Of a stretch of DNA of 64,000 bases, positions 1-11,529 are shown in pieces. Every line of letters begins with the position of its first letter. The first letter of the stretch is position 1. Source of the DNA: an uncultured Gemmata sp. (GTDB lineage: Bacteria > Planctomycetota > Planctomycetia > Gemmatales > Gemmataceae). Made by a program: the position numbers and the translations under genes. The stretch spans positions 62,001-126,000 of the forward strand of contig CALDUT010000007.1 in assembly GCA_937924775.1 (NCBI GenBank), given 5' to 3'. Under the pieces are notes generated by a model. That model was not told where the DNA came from and searched no databases. It saw only the letters and a list, made by a program, of their open reading frames with translations.

Positions 1-34
1 TCAGGTAGGCGTTGGTGGAGAAAGCCAATTGCAT
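1..34 (-). CDS. Sugar phosphate isomerase/epimerase-like protein, N-terminus only
   Basis: Only the first 11 codons lie in the window; they read MQLAFSTNAYL from an ATG at 34-32. This opening is typical of the TIM-barrel sugar phosphate isomerase/epimerase (xylose isomerase-like) family, where it forms the first beta strand. An AGGA box sits about 8 bases before the ATG. The gene follows the inositol phosphate synthase by 71 bases on the same strand, so the two probably share a transcript and act on related sugar or cyclitol substrates. The family call rests on 11 residues and is tentative. Confidence 0.5.
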   Translation of the reverse strand, partial: MQLAFSTNAYL

Positions 35-105
35 GAGAGAATCCTACCAGCGTTGGCCCAAGATTTCCCGATCGTCTGATGAAGGCGACCGTCGCAAACC
101 GCGTC

Positions 106-1326
106 TCAGCCGCGAGCCTGGAGGTAGTCTTCCAACAAAGCGAACTGCCGGCTGAAGTCGTGTTCCATCACCCCGACAGGGCTTTTGAAGAAGCACGCCG
201 TCTGCGGCATGGGGCCAGATTCCCCCCGCCGCTGGGCGAAGGCCGCCAACCGCACCAGATCGATGACCAACGGCGCGGCCAACAGCGAGTCGCAGCCTTG
301 CCAGGTGAATTGCAGCACCATCTTCGTACCGAGGAAGCCTTCGAAGTGGATGTGATCCCATGCGGTTTTCCAGTCGTCAAGCGATTCGACAAATTCGATA
401 CTCACCAGCGATTGCGGTTTGTAACCGAGGAGTGTGGCCAACAGGTTATCTTTGCTGCGGACCTTGCTGGCTTTGTTTTCAGGATCGTTGAGAACTTGCC
501 CGTCGCGGTTGCCAAGGATGTTGTGCCCCACCCAACTGAGGACACGGAGGTTGCGTTTGGCGAACAGTGGGGCCAGGACGCTTTTGAGGAGCGTTTCGCC
601 GGTTTTGAGGTCTTGCCCGGCGTGCGGCACGCGGCGTTGGCGGGCCAATTCGGCCAGTGCCGGTAGAGTCGCACCGGGGCTGGGCGTGAGGTTCACATAG
701 GGAAAGCCGGCATCGAGAGCGGCGAAGGCGTAGAGGCTGCTGGTAGGCAGCGCCCGGGAGGCCCGCCGCTCCAGTGCGGGCATCAACCGGTCGAGTGATT
801 GCTGTTCGTCCCCGATATCGAACGGGGGTTCGGTGGAAGCCGCATTCACCACAACGAGTTGATCGAGTTGGTGACTGTTTTGGAAGGCGCGCAGGTCTGT
901 TTGAATGGCGTCGATGGCTTCGCGTGGGCAGCGGGCTTCGCGGACATCGGGTCGGTCGACCAGCGCGGTGATCGCGGCGTTGGGCTGATAAACCACACCG
1001 GGGCGGATGTTGGCGCTCCATTTTTCCAACTCGTCCGCGCAGGCCGACAGCAGCCGTTCGTTGAACACGTTGGCGCGGGCATGCAATTCACGCACCGCGG
1101 CCAGAAAGTGGCTTTGGCGGATGTCGTGCCCACCCAGAACAAAGGCGCGGGGTTCGTCGAAATCGGGGTGGGCCAGTCGCGGCAACGCGGTGACCAATCC
1201 CGTGGGTTCGGTCAGTCCGCGAGCCAGCGCCGCCAGCCCCAGCGCGGTGGTGCTTGCGACACCGCCGCATGCTCCGATCAACCAGATTCCGACGCGGCGT
1301 TCAGCCATAATTCCAGTATCCGTCAT
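106..1326 (-). CDS. Inositol-3-phosphate synthase family protein
   Basis: Predicted cytoplasmic NAD-dependent enzyme that cyclises glucose 6-phosphate to myo-inositol phosphate. Visible marks are the N-terminal Rossmann motif GACGGVAST (about residues 18-26) and the family stretches SWVGHNILGNRDG and NKASKVRSKDNLL in the C-terminal half, which hold the catalytic lysine region. The 406 residues are typical of short prokaryotic forms. A second ATG at 1308 (MAERRVG) has a weak GGA box and may be the real start. It lies downstream of the GT87 gene and upstream of a TIM-barrel isomerase, which suggests an inositol-derived lipid or polar compound pathway; that link is inferred. Confidence 0.85.
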   Translation of the reverse strand: MTDTGIMAERRVGIWLIGACGGVASTTALGLAALARGLTEPTGLVTALPRLAHPDFDEPRAFVLGGHDIRQSHFLAAVRELHARANVFNERLLSACADELEKWSANIRPGVVYQPNAAITALVDRPDVREARCPREAIDAIQTDLRAFQNSHQLDQLVVVNAASTEPPFDIGDEQQSLDRLMPALERRASRALPTSSLYAFAALDAGFPYVNLTPSPGATLPALAELARQRRVPHAGQDLKTGETLLKSVLAPLFAKRNLRVLSWVGHNILGNRDGQVLNDPENKASKVRSKDNLLATLLGYKPQSLVSIEFVESLDDWKTAWDHIHFEGFLGTKMVLQFTWQGCDSLLAAPLVIDLVRLAAFAQRRGESGPMPQTACFFKSPVGVMEHDFSRQFALLEDYLQARG

Positions 1327-1440
1327 GAGTTTGGGAAGGCCGTGGGGGTGGGTTACGGTTAATGTAACCGAATTGTTCGCCCGCGTCTTGCCATGCTTGA
1401 GAGAACCGGGGGGCCAACCGCGGCTGTGGCCAACTTTTGG

Positions 1441-2751
1441 TCAGACCATCAAACGGGTCCCGCCACCGGACCAATCGCTTTGGCCGGCACTCCCACTGCC
1501 AACAACTTGCGATGATCCCGGCGTGGCAGCCGACCGCACCAGTTCCCGGGCGGTTAACCAACCCACTATCCCCATGACCGGCACGGCCACTTGCACCACA
1601 ACCGGGAAATCGGCTCGCAGTTGTAGAGCCGTCAGAGGTGTCGAACTTCCTAAGGCCAGCCAGGCGAGCGTAAAAACGACAAGCCACGCCGGCCGCTGGG
1701 CCGGAAATTCTTCCCACAGCACCACCGCCGCCGCGACCAGTAGCGCCCACTCGTAGATGAGCGCATGCGGCGATGCCCACAGGGAAAGGAAAATCGCAAG
1801 GGGGAACATCGCGGCCACCGGCGCGCCGGTGCGCTGCTTCACCCACCACGCCCCGGCCAGTCCGGCCAGCGAACATGCCCCGGCCAGCGCGATCACCAAC
1901 GGGGCTTGATCGTCGGCCTGGTTTTCGTCGCCGGTGCGTGTCAGAAGCAATGCCCAGAATGCCCGCGGCGATTGCTTATTCCAAAACGGATCACCCCGGA
2001 ACGCGGCAATCGCGGGGAGCGAATCGAGAAAAGCTCGTGTCCCAGTGGGTATCAGCGCCGCACTCAGGGCGGCCAGGGCGGCCCCCATCACCGCCACGCC
2101 GAGCCAACAGCGGGCATAGCGCCGCGGTTCCAACCCCCACCACACGAACACGCCCAACAACAACTGCGGCTTGAAGAACAGCAACCCGGCGACCAAGCCG
2201 GCGGCGAATTTCCGCTCGGCCTGCAGTAATCGGTAAACACCCGCAACAATCGCCAGGCTCTGAAATGTGTTTTGTCCAAAGCCGGCCACCGCACACACCG
2301 GGTAGAATGTGAGCGACCACAGCAATACCCGCAATGGCTGCTTCGGCCGCAGCACCACGATGGCCAACACCAGAAACGCCAAGCCGATCGCCAACCAAAT
2401 CGCCGCGCTGACGTAGTACGACAGCCCCGCTGTGGGCCAATAAAGCAACGCATAAAACGGTGGATTACGGAAGGCCTCGAAACCGCCCCACTCCCAGCCG
2501 ATCAGTTCGCGTTGGTAGTTCGTCGCGTTCAAGGCGCTGTAGTCGTACAGGCGCTGTGCGTTCCCCTCGCGGATGAGCCGGGCCGCGTGGTAGAACGCCA
2601 GATGATCCGCGGTGAAAAGTTGGTGGAAGGAATCTTTGTACCCGCCACCGAGGGCTAAACTACCCAGCCACGCCAGCCAGGGGGTCGTACCGATCACCAG
2701 GCCCATCCACAAACGCGGACGCAACCAGTTGGCCAGTCGGGCGTAGGTCAT
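1441..2751 (-). CDS. Membrane glycosyltransferase, GT87 (DUF2029) type
   Basis: The 436-residue protein is almost entirely hydrophobic, with about ten predicted membrane segments. It has the charged periplasmic loop after the first segment (DHLAFYHAARLIREGNAQRLYD) that is usual in GT87 enzymes, which transfer sugars from polyprenyl-phosphate donors. The RNPPFYALLYWP stretch after the loop is also typical of the family. Its ATG overlaps the aroB stop (ATGA, 2748-2751), so it is translationally coupled to aroB. Donor and acceptor cannot be told from sequence. Confidence 0.75.
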   Translation of the reverse strand: MTYARLANWLRPRLWMGLVIGTTPWLAWLGSLALGGGYKDSFHQLFTADHLAFYHAARLIREGNAQRLYDYSALNATNYQRELIGWEWGGFEAFRNPPFYALLYWPTAGLSYYVSAAIWLAIGLAFLVLAIVVLRPKQPLRVLLWSLTFYPVCAVAGFGQNTFQSLAIVAGVYRLLQAERKFAAGLVAGLLFFKPQLLLGVFVWWGLEPRRYARCWLGVAVMGAALAALSAALIPTGTRAFLDSLPAIAAFRGDPFWNKQSPRAFWALLLTRTGDENQADDQAPLVIALAGACSLAGLAGAWWVKQRTGAPVAAMFPLAIFLSLWASPHALIYEWALLVAAAVVLWEEFPAQRPAWLVVFTLAWLALGSSTPLTALQLRADFPVVVQVAVPVMGIVGWLTARELVRSAATPGSSQVVGSGSAGQSDWSGGGTRLMV

Positions 2752-3851
2752 CGCGTCTCCAGGACACTGCGGACCAGAGTTTCAGGAACCTCATCGACGA
2801 GTTTCACTTCCCCAAGGCGGGTCGGCAGAATGAAACGCAGCCGACCATCGGTGGCTTTTTTGTCGCACCGCATCACAGCGATCAGTTCGTCAGGGGCGAA
2901 CTCGGCCAGGGGTGCGGTCGGAAGCCAGAAAGCTTCCAGCAGCCGCCGCTGGCGTTCGACGAAATCCGCATCCACCATTTGGAGCCGCTGCGCCAGCCGG
3001 GCGGCATCCATCATGCCGATAGCGACCGCTTCACCGTGCAGTAGCGTGCCGTAACCGGCCAGAGTTTCGTAAGCATGGGCGAAGGTATGACCGTAGTTGA
3101 GAATCGCCCGCAAGCCGGTGGTTTCGAATTCATCCCGTTCCACTATATCGGCTTTCAGCCGGCAGCACCGGGCGACGACATCCGCAATCACGGCCGACTT
3201 GCGATCGCGGACCTGCGTGGCCTGCGCTTCCAGAAACGCGAAGAATTCCCCATCGAGAATGACCCCGTACTTCACCACTTCCGCCAAGCCACTGAGGTAT
3301 TCGCGTTCCGGCAGTGTGGTCAGGTGGGCCAGATCGATCCACACCCCGCGCGGCTGGTGGAAGGCCCCGATCAAGTTCTTCCCCTTCGGATGGTTGATGG
3401 CCGTTTTGCCGCCGACCGATGAATCGACCATTGCCAAAAGCGACGTGGGCACCATCACGAGGGGCAGCCCGCGGTTGTAAGTGGCCGCGGCCAGGCCGGC
3501 CAGATCGCCCACGACACCACCGCCCACCGCGATCACCGCGGTTTGGCGATCCGCGGTCAGTTCGTACAAGGCATCGTAGAGGTTCGCCAGTTGGGCGAGG
3601 CACTTCGCGGCTTCCCCCGCGGGCACCACCGCCACCGCGGTGCGCCAGCCGGCGGCGGCTAGAGCCGCTTCCGCTTCGCGAACGTAGGTTTGCGTGTTCG
3701 TATCACCCACGACCAGAGCCGCGGTGGACTTCGGAAGGGCGTGGCGCACAAATTCCGCGAAACCAGGCAGCGTGCGGCGAAGCTCCGGCTCGCGGGGAAC
3801 AATCGCGATGTCGTAACTGCGGGACCCCAGATTGATGCGAAGGGTTGGCAT
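2748..3851 (-). CDS. aroB: 3-dehydroquinate synthase
   Basis: Cytoplasmic second enzyme of the shikimate pathway; it converts DAHP to 3-dehydroquinate using NAD and a divalent metal. The NAD-binding GGGVVGDLAG lies at residues 110-119, followed by the hallmark DSSVGGKTAINHPKGKNLIG (143-162). Metal-ligand motifs are the glutamate in GLAEVVKYG, the histidine in NYGHTFAHA and the histidine in LLHGEAVAIGM. Length (367 aa) is normal. It is the first gene of a minus-strand run and overlaps the GT87 gene by four bases. The divergent comEC starts 73 bases away, so both promoters must lie in that short gap. Confidence 0.97.
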   Translation of the reverse strand: MPTLRINLGSRSYDIAIVPREPELRRTLPGFAEFVRHALPKSTAALVVGDTNTQTYVREAEAALAAAGWRTAVAVVPAGEAAKCLAQLANLYDALYELTADRQTAVIAVGGGVVGDLAGLAAATYNRGLPLVMVPTSLLAMVDSSVGGKTAINHPKGKNLIGAFHQPRGVWIDLAHLTTLPEREYLSGLAEVVKYGVILDGEFFAFLEAQATQVRDRKSAVIADVVARCCRLKADIVERDEFETTGLRAILNYGHTFAHAYETLAGYGTLLHGEAVAIGMMDAARLAQRLQMVDADFVERQRRLLEAFWLPTAPLAEFAPDELIAVMRCDKKATDGRLRFILPTRLGEVKLVDEVPETLVRSVLETR

Positions 3852-3924
3852 GTAGCCATTTCAGCGGAACGCGGGCTGTTCGCCAAGTAGCAACAGTCTT
3901 GGAGAATCGTTACGATAGGCGTTC

Positions 3925-6462
3925 ATGTCCGCAGTTTCCGTAAGTCCTGTGTCGGCGGAACCATTGTGGCGGTCGTTCGCGCGGGCCCCGCTGGTGCCGG
4001 TGGCATTGGCCGCGACGGGGGGCCTGTTGGTCGAGCGGTACATCGGCGTGCCGTGGGACGGGGGGGCGGTGGCCGCGGGGGCGGCGCTGGTGGGTTGGTT
4101 CAGCACACGGCGGGTGAACGGGCCGGTGGCGTTGGTGTGGCTATCTCTGGCGATCGCGGCCGCGGCGGCGCTGTATCACTGCACCCACCGGCAGGTGTTC
4201 GCTGCGCATGATATTTCCCACTGGGCGCAGGAACACCCGCAACCGATTCGCCTGCGTGGTCGTTTGGCGGAAGAACCCGATCGCTTCCGACCACCCCGGT
4301 TTGATCCACTGATGACAGTTCCGCGGGAAGCGGTCAGCACCGGGGTTCTGGACGTGACGGAAGTCGAAACGGCCGGTGGCTGGCAACCGGCGAGCGGGCG
4401 AGTGCGGCTGTGGGTGGCGGGCCGTTGGGACGATGGCCATTGTGGCGATCGGGTGGAAGTCGTGGGGCAATTGGCCCGATTGGAAGGCCCGCTCAACCCC
4501 GGCCAACGGGATCACCGCGCCGAACTGCACGACCGCCGTATTCACGCCGAGCTGCGAGTACGCCGGGGTGTGGATGCGATCGCTCGGCTCGACGACGGCT
4601 GGCGTTTCTCGCTGTTCGGCTGGCTGGCCGCGGTGCGCGGTTGGGGCCGACGGGTTCTTGAAGCTTCTGTGCCCGACGAATCCGGCCTGGCCGCCGCCCT
4701 TCTTCTTGGGGATAGTACCGCCCTGGAGCGTGACGAATGGGAACGCTTCTTACGGACCGGTGTCATTCATGTGCTGGCGATCTCCGGTCAGCATCTGATG
4801 GTTCTGGGGGCGTTTGTGTGGCTGGTGCTGCGGGTTGGCGGCGTTCGCCGTCGGCAGGCCGCGGTGGTGGTGGCCGGGTTTCTATTCGCATATGCGCTTC
4901 TGACCGGGGCACGGCCTTCGGCCGTGCGGGCCGCCGTGATGGGGGCTGTTGTGTGCGGCGGATGGATGCTGCGGCGGCCGGTGCATCCGGCGAATACGTT
5001 CGCGCTGGCGTGGCTGGCGGTGCTGGCCTGGAACCCGACGGATCTCTTCACCCCGGGGTTTCAGCTATCGTTTTTGTCGGTGTTTGTGCTGATTTGGGGT
5101 GTGGGGCGGTGGCTGGCCCCGCGTCCGCTCCGCCCGGCGGAGGAATTGATCGAAACGACCCGCGGCGCCGGGGAGAAAATCGTGCGCGCCACCGTCGGCG
5201 CTGGGGGGAAACTGCTGGCCACCTGCACGATTCTGACCGCGGTCAACGCCCCTCTGATTCTCGCCTGGCAGAATGTCGTTTCACCCGTGGCGGTGTTGCT
5301 CGGCCCGCCGCTGGTGGTGTTGACCTCCGCGGCACTGGTCACGGGTTTTTTGCTGCTCCTGGTGGCTCCGGTGAGCATGGCCCTCGCGTGGCCGGTCGCT
5401 CGGCTTACCGAAGCGAGCCTGGCCGCGTGCGAATGGCTCGTGCAGTACGGCGAACAACTCCCCTGTGGCCATTTCTACGCCCCCGGGCCATTCTTCCCGT
5501 GGCTCATCGGCTTCTACTCGGGTGTCATCGCAGTGATTCTGCTGGAAGAACCCTACCGGCGGAAAATCCTGCTGGCTCTTGTCGTCTGGACCATCTTCGG
5601 ACTGGTTCTCGCCTTACTGCCACGACCGTCCGACGAAGCCCGTGTGGCGTTTCTCGCTGTTGGGCATGGGGGCTGTGTGGTCATCGAATGCCCCGACGGC
5701 CGCGTCTTGCTCTACGATGCCGGAACCACCCTCGGGCCCGACGCGGTTCGCCGCATCATCGCACCCTACCTGTGGAGCCGCGGGGTGTGGCGTATCGACG
5801 AAATCTTCCTTTCCCATGCCGATCTGGACCATTTCAACGGCCTGCCAGAACTGTTGCGGCGCTTCCCAGTGGGTCAGGTCACGACCACCCCATCATTCGC
5901 CAATAAAGACAGCCCCGGGGTGGAGGCCGTTCTTGCTGTGTTGGACCATTACCGGGTTCCGCGGAACATCGTGCGGGCCGGGAATCGTCTGCACGCGGGG
6001 GAAAGAGTGACCCTGGAGGTGTTGCACCCACCGCAGTACGGGCCCGCTGGCAGCGAGAATGCCCGCAGCATGGTTCTCCTGTTGCGTCACGCGGGCCATA
6101 CGATATTGCTGACCGGCGATTTGGAAGGCGAAGGGCAACAGGTCGTGGCCCAGCAAGCGATTGCGGCGGTCGATGTGCTGTTGGCTCCGCATCATGGGGC
6201 CAAAGGAGCGAACGCTCCCGGGGGCAGTTCGAGCCACCCGGAAGCGGGGCTGATGGCGGCCTGGGCCAGGCCACGGTTGGTCGTTTCCAGCCAACAGGCC
6301 GGTTCGCCCACCGAGCATTTGCACGTTAGCTACGGCGCGGTGGGGGCGAAGGTGTGGGATACTCCAACCCGCGGTGCGGTCATTGTCTGCAGCCGTAGTA
6401 CCGGACTGGTCGCAGAAGCGTTCCGCAGTGGTGTACGCTTCGTCATCGCTGGCGACCGCTGA
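3925..6462 (+). CDS. comEC: ComEC/Rec2 DNA uptake channel protein
   Basis: Inner-membrane channel that passes single-stranded DNA into the cytoplasm during natural transformation. The 845-residue protein has the full layout: N-terminal membrane segments and an extracytoplasmic OB-like domain (to about residue 240), a competence domain with many membrane helices and the family motif HVLAISGQHL (about 281-290), and a C-terminal metallo-beta-lactamase-like domain from about 570. The latter carries LSHADLDHFNG near 629 and LLAPHHGAKG near 750. The metal-binding signature HADLDH is intact, which suggests a possibly active nuclease domain. No other com genes are nearby. Confidence 0.95.
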   Translation: MSAVSVSPVSAEPLWRSFARAPLVPVALAATGGLLVERYIGVPWDGGAVAAGAALVGWFSTRRVNGPVALVWLSLAIAAAAALYHCTHRQVFAAHDISHWAQEHPQPIRLRGRLAEEPDRFRPPRFDPLMTVPREAVSTGVLDVTEVETAGGWQPASGRVRLWVAGRWDDGHCGDRVEVVGQLARLEGPLNPGQRDHRAELHDRRIHAELRVRRGVDAIARLDDGWRFSLFGWLAAVRGWGRRVLEASVPDESGLAAALLLGDSTALERDEWERFLRTGVIHVLAISGQHLMVLGAFVWLVLRVGGVRRRQAAVVVAGFLFAYALLTGARPSAVRAAVMGAVVCGGWMLRRPVHPANTFALAWLAVLAWNPTDLFTPGFQLSFLSVFVLIWGVGRWLAPRPLRPAEELIETTRGAGEKIVRATVGAGGKLLATCTILTAVNAPLILAWQNVVSPVAVLLGPPLVVLTSAALVTGFLLLLVAPVSMALAWPVARLTEASLAACEWLVQYGEQLPCGHFYAPGPFFPWLIGFYSGVIAVILLEEPYRRKILLALVVWTIFGLVLALLPRPSDEARVAFLAVGHGGCVVIECPDGRVLLYDAGTTLGPDAVRRIIAPYLWSRGVWRIDEIFLSHADLDHFNGLPELLRRFPVGQVTTTPSFANKDSPGVEAVLAVLDHYRVPRNIVRAGNRLHAGERVTLEVLHPPQYGPAGSENARSMVLLLRHAGHTILLTGDLEGEGQQVVAQQAIAAVDVLLAPHHGAKGANAPGGSSSHPEAGLMAAWARPRLVVSSQQAGSPTEHLHVSYGAVGAKVWDTPTRGAVIVCSRSTGLVAEAFRSGVRFVIAGDR

Positions 6463-6528
6463 ACGTCCCGGCATCATCTGTCGCGATAGGTGTGGGACAG
6501 TCGGTATGAGAAAATCAAGAAAAAAATG

Positions 6529-6550
6529 AAAAAAATCCCCACCGGGGTTT
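6529..6550 (-). terminator. Possible terminator of the atp operon
   Basis: On the minus strand a short GC hairpin (CCCC, loop GGT, GGGG) is followed directly by ATTTTTTT. It lies about 180 bases after the atpC stop. The stem is only four base pairs, so this is a weak candidate, but the T-run is on the right side for the atp operon. The rest of 6463-6725 holds no recognisable gene. Confidence 0.4.
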
Positions 6551-6593
6551 GACACGGCAAGAGTTATTGCACATATTTACACTGAGGAGTCTG

Positions 6594-6653
6594 ATGTTCA
6601 GTATCGCGAGGAGGAGGGTTCACGCCAGCAACGACCTCGAAAAGCACTGGTAA
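6594..6653 (+). CDS. Possible 19-residue small ORF
   Basis: An ATG at 6594 opens a 19-codon frame (MFSIARRRVHASNDLEKHW) with a GAGGAG box five to ten bases upstream. A TTGACA and an AT-rich stretch lie 20-45 bases further up. It sits between the convergent comEC and atpC genes. No family is recognised and chance is a real alternative. Confidence 0.2.
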   Translation: MFSIARRRVHASNDLEKHW

Positions 6654-6725
6654 ATCACAGGACCACCACGACTTTTCCACCCCAAGCGTGAGGGTGTCGT
6701 GGGAATTGTTCGGCACGAGGCGCGG

Positions 6726-7208
6726 TCACGCTATGGTGTTTTTGGCTGCGACTTTTTTCAAGCCGCGGGCGCGGTCGCGGGCTTTCTCTTTGGCGGCCCG
6801 TTCCAGAGCGTTGCCCGCGGGCAGCGCTTCGGCCTCCGTGGCGGCTGCCGTGGCCATCTCCGCGGTGATCGCTGCGGCGTCTTCGGCATGGGATGTCAGC
6901 ACGGTGACGACATTCGACCGCACTTGAACGAAACCCGCTTCTACGAACAACCGCTGGGTGGTATTGCCCGATTTCAGTCGCAATTCGCCAGCGCCCAACC
7001 GACCAATGAGCGGGGCACGGCCGGGTAGCACACCCAACTCCCCATCGATCATGGGGAGAATGACCATGTCGGCGGTGTTGTCGAGAACCGCGCGTTCGGG
7101 AGTCACCACGACGACACGCACCCGACCTTTGCGCGTGTCGGCGAGTTCGGTGGCTTCGCTGGGCATCATGCGTTCCACGGCGGATTGCAACGTCGGTTCG
7201 CTGGACAT
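6726..7208 (-). CDS. atpC: ATP synthase F1 epsilon subunit
   Basis: Epsilon subunit of F1, part of the central stalk; it couples rotation to the catalytic head and inhibits ATP hydrolysis. The beta-sandwich domain is clear: VVVVTPERAVLDN, then the family signature GELGVLPGRAPLIGRL. The C-terminal helical region (about residues 110-160) is longer than usual and very rich in alanine, lysine and arginine. It is the last gene of the operon, 84 bases after atpD. Confidence 0.95.
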   Translation of the reverse strand: MSSEPTLQSAVERMMPSEATELADTRKGRVRVVVVTPERAVLDNTADMVILPMIDGELGVLPGRAPLIGRLGAGELRLKSGNTTQRLFVEAGFVQVRSNVVTVLTSHAEDAAAITAEMATAAATEAEALPAGNALERAAKEKARDRARGLKKVAAKNTIA

Positions 7209-7292
7209 AGGAGTGATCGCAGTCTGTCACCAGGGGCGAGGAATCGGGTCCACAGGCCGCGCCACCAAAGGTGCGGCTTGTCGCAGGGGTTG

Positions 7293-8792
<1,500 letters not shown>

Positions 8793-8909
8793 TTAGGAGG
8801 GATCTCAAATCGGCGGCAAGCAACAGGCGGCTTCACGCAGACCTTGTGCTTGCTGGACGTTGGTTGTCGGGCGTTGCTCGGTTTCTGGCCGCTCGCCGCG
8901 GCTGGTCTG

Positions 8910-9788
8910 TTACTTGAGGGCTTCGGCCCCGGCAATGAGTTCTGAGATTTCCTTGGTAATGTTCGCCTGCCGGGTGCGGTTGTACAGCCGGGTGATGTCC
9001 TTGATCAGTTCGCCGGCGTTCTCCGTGGCGGCTTTCATCGCCACACGACGGGCGATCTGTTCGCTGACCGCAGCATCGAGGAAGCACTTGAAGAGCCGGA
9101 TTTTCAGCGCCAAGGGCACCAGCTCTTCGAGAATCTCGCTGGCGTCGGGGAGGAACTCGTAGTTGACCCTGCCCACTGAGACTGAGGCCGTGGATGGGCC
9201 TTCGGTGACGCCCGCCAACGGTAGGAGCGTCTCCACCACCGCGGTTTGCCGGGCCGGATTGAGGAACTTCATGTACGCGACTTTCAGTTCGTCGATCTGC
9301 CCGGTGGCGTACAGTTCGATGAGGCGGCTGGCGAGCGCATCGACTTCGGCGAAGGTGGGTTTGTCTTCGAAGTTGGTGTACTCCTTGGTGCGGGCCAGAC
9401 CCTGGAATTTGAAGAAAGCGATACCGCGTTTGCCGGAAACCTCCAGATCGAACGCGGTGTTAGCGGTGGTGTATTGCCGCACCGCGAGCATCGCTTCACG
9501 CAACACACTGGCGTTGTAGCCACCGCACAGCCCGCGGTTGGCCGTGAGAACCAATAGCAAGGATTTTTTCACCGGCCGCGAAACCAAAAGCGGGTGGCTG
9601 ACGTCGCCCGCGTTCTGGCTGAGGTCGGCGGCCAGCTCGGCGATTTTGCGGGTGAACGCTTCCGCTTCCTGGGCACGCTTGAGGGCACGCTGGAAGCGGG
9701 AGGTCGCGATCAGTTCCATCGTTTTGGTGATTTTGCGGATGTTCCGCACTGCCTTGCGGCGTTTCACCAGCGAGCGGAGGTTAGCCAT
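8910..9788 (-). CDS. atpG: ATP synthase F1 gamma subunit
   Basis: Central rotor shaft of F1. The N-terminal helix MANLRSLVKRRKAVRNIRKI followed by TKTMELIA, and the C-terminal helix with the NRTRQANITKEISELIAGAEAL signature, are both present and form the coiled coil that turns inside the alpha-beta ring. The middle domain contains LTANRGLCGGYN, also diagnostic. Length 292 aa is normal. It lies 19 bases after the atpA stop, in the standard operon position. Confidence 0.97.
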   Translation of the reverse strand: MANLRSLVKRRKAVRNIRKITKTMELIATSRFQRALKRAQEAEAFTRKIAELAADLSQNAGDVSHPLLVSRPVKKSLLLVLTANRGLCGGYNASVLREAMLAVRQYTTANTAFDLEVSGKRGIAFFKFQGLARTKEYTNFEDKPTFAEVDALASRLIELYATGQIDELKVAYMKFLNPARQTAVVETLLPLAGVTEGPSTASVSVGRVNYEFLPDASEILEELVPLALKIRLFKCFLDAAVSEQIARRVAMKAATENAGELIKDITRLYNRTRQANITKEISELIAGAEALK

Positions 9789-9807
9789 TGTGGGGATCCC
9801 AATTTAG

Positions 9808-11529
9808 TTAGCCCTGGAACTGCAACTGGAATTCGGCAATCGAGGCATCCAGCTGGCGAACAACTTCATCGGTGAGAGCCTTTTCTTTCATCAGCAGGGC
9901 CCGCACCTCGGGCTTTTGTTCCCGCATGAAGGTGAGGAATTGCTCTTCCCAATCGCGGACTTTGCGGCGATCGATCTTATCGAGCGCGCCGCTATTACCC
10001 GCGTAGATGATCATGATTTGATCCACCACATGCAGCGGTTTATATTGCCCTTGCTTGAGAATCTCGACCATGCGGTAGCCGCGTTCCAGCTGCGCCTGCG
10101 TGACCTTGTCGAGATCGGTACCCAGTTGGGCGAAGGCCTCCAGTTCGCGGAACTGGGCCAACGCCAGTTTCAAACCGCCGGCGACGCGCTTATCCTTCAT
10201 CGCTTTGATCTGGGCGTTGCCACCGACGCGGCTGACCGAGATCCCGACATCGACCGCCGGCAACACCCCGGCGTTTTTCAGGTCGGGCTGGAGGTAAATT
10301 TGCCCGTCGGTAATCGAGATGACGTTGGTCGGGATGTAAGCCGAGACCTCCCCTTCGAGCGTTTCGATGATCGGCAACGCTGTCAGCGAACCGCCACTGC
10401 CGGCGACTTTGGCGATTTTGGCACCGGGGAAGTGTTGCAGGTCGTGCTGGGCCTGGTGGAGGCCGCCGCGTTCGCCGGGGCCGACATAGACCATGCCCGC
10501 GTCGCCGGGCCCGCGTCGTTCTTTGGGGTTGCTGGCTTTGTTGATGCCCCAATCGGCTTTGACGTTGGAATCGTCGGTGCTGCCGTCGATGAGGACGTAC
10601 TTTTCGGCGAGCTTGGCGGAACGTTCAAGCAAACGCGAGTGGCAGTAGAACACGTCGCCAGGGTAGGCTTCGCGGCCCGGGGGGCGGCGAACCAGCAGCG
10701 ACAACTGCCGGTAGGCCGCGGCTTGTTTCGACAGGTCGTCGTAAACGCACAGGGTGTCCCGGCCTTGCTCGTACATGAAGTATTCGGCCATCGCGGTGCC
10801 AGCGTAAGGGGCGTAGTATTGCAACGGGGCGGCATCCGAGGCCGAAGCGACCACCACGATGGTGTAATCCATCGCCCCGGTTTTGCGCAGAACTTCGACC
10901 ACGCCGGCGATCTTCGATTCCATCTGCCCGCAGGCGACATAGACGCAAATGACGTTTTCTTCCTTCTGATTGATGATGGTGTCGATGGCGATGGCGGTTT
11001 TCCCGGTTTTGCGGTCACCGATGATCAGTTCGCGTTGGCCGCGGCCGATGGGGGTCATCGAGTCGATAGCCTTGATCCCGGTTTGCAAGGGGGTTTTCAC
11101 CGGTTGGCGTTCGACAATCCCCGGGGCCGGGCTTTCGACCAGGCGGCGGTGCGTGGTGTTAATCGGCCCTTTGCCATCCAAGGGGTTGCCCAAGGGATCG
11201 ACGACGCGGCCGATGAGGGCTTCGCCGACGGGCACTGAGAGCAATTCCCCGGTGGTGCGAACTTCCATGCCTTCGGTAACTTTCAGATAGTCACCCAGGA
11301 TGATGACGGCGACGGAATTTTCTTCGAGGTTGAAGGCCAGTCCTTTGACGCCGGCCTGGGGAAAGTCGACCAGCTCACCGGCCATCACTTCGGACAGGCC
11401 GTAGCAGCGGGCGATCCCGTCGCCGACTTCGAGAACCTGCCCGACGGCCCGGGTTTCGATCTGGCGGTCATAGTTGCGGATTTGATTGGCGAGAACGCTG
11501 ACAATCTCGCTTGCGTTGCTAATAGCCAT
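9808..11529 (-). CDS. atpA: ATP synthase F1 alpha subunit with extra loop
   Basis: Non-catalytic nucleotide-binding subunit of F1. The P-loop GDRKTGKT lies at residues 171-178 and [10 protein letters not shown] follows near 197. The protein is 573 residues, longer than the usual 500-515. The excess is one insertion at about residues 309-377 (bases 10399-10605), between LLERSAKLA and the conserved [12 protein letters not shown]. The reading frame is open throughout and the insert is Gly- and charge-rich, so it is a genuine in-frame loop rather than an error. The C-terminal helical domain is normal. Confidence 0.97.
   Translation of the reverse strand: MAISNASEIVSVLANQIRNYDRQIETRAVGQVLEVGDGIARCYGLSEVMAGELVDFPQAGVKGLAFNLEENSVAVIILGDYLKVTEGMEVRTTGELLSVPVGEALIGRVVDPLGNPLDGKGPINTTHRRLVESPAPGIVERQPVKTPLQTGIKAIDSMTPIGRGQRELIIGDRKTGKTAIAIDTIINQKEENVICVYVACGQMESKIAGVVEVLRKTGAMDYTIVVVASASDAAPLQYYAPYAGTAMAEYFMYEQGRDTLCVYDDLSKQAAAYRQLSLLVRRPPGREAYPGDVFYCHSRLLERSAKLAEKYVLIDGSTDDSNVKADWGINKASNPKERRGPGDAGMVYVGPGERGGLHQAQHDLQHFPGAKIAKVAGSGGSLTALPIIETLEGEVSAYIPTNVISITDGQIYLQPDLKNAGVLPAVDVGISVSRVGGNAQIKAMKDKRVAGGLKLALAQFRELEAFAQLGTDLDKVTQAQLERGYRMVEILKQGQYKPLHVVDQIMIIYAGNSGALDKIDRRKVRDWEEQFLTFMREQKPEVRALLMKEKALTDEVVRQLDASIAEFQLQFQG

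Noticed and set aside
9916-11238. Long open frame opposite atpA (about 440 codons)
   Set aside because: It mirrors the high-GC codon pattern of atpA, has no family features and no ribosome site; such shadows are common in GC-rich genes.
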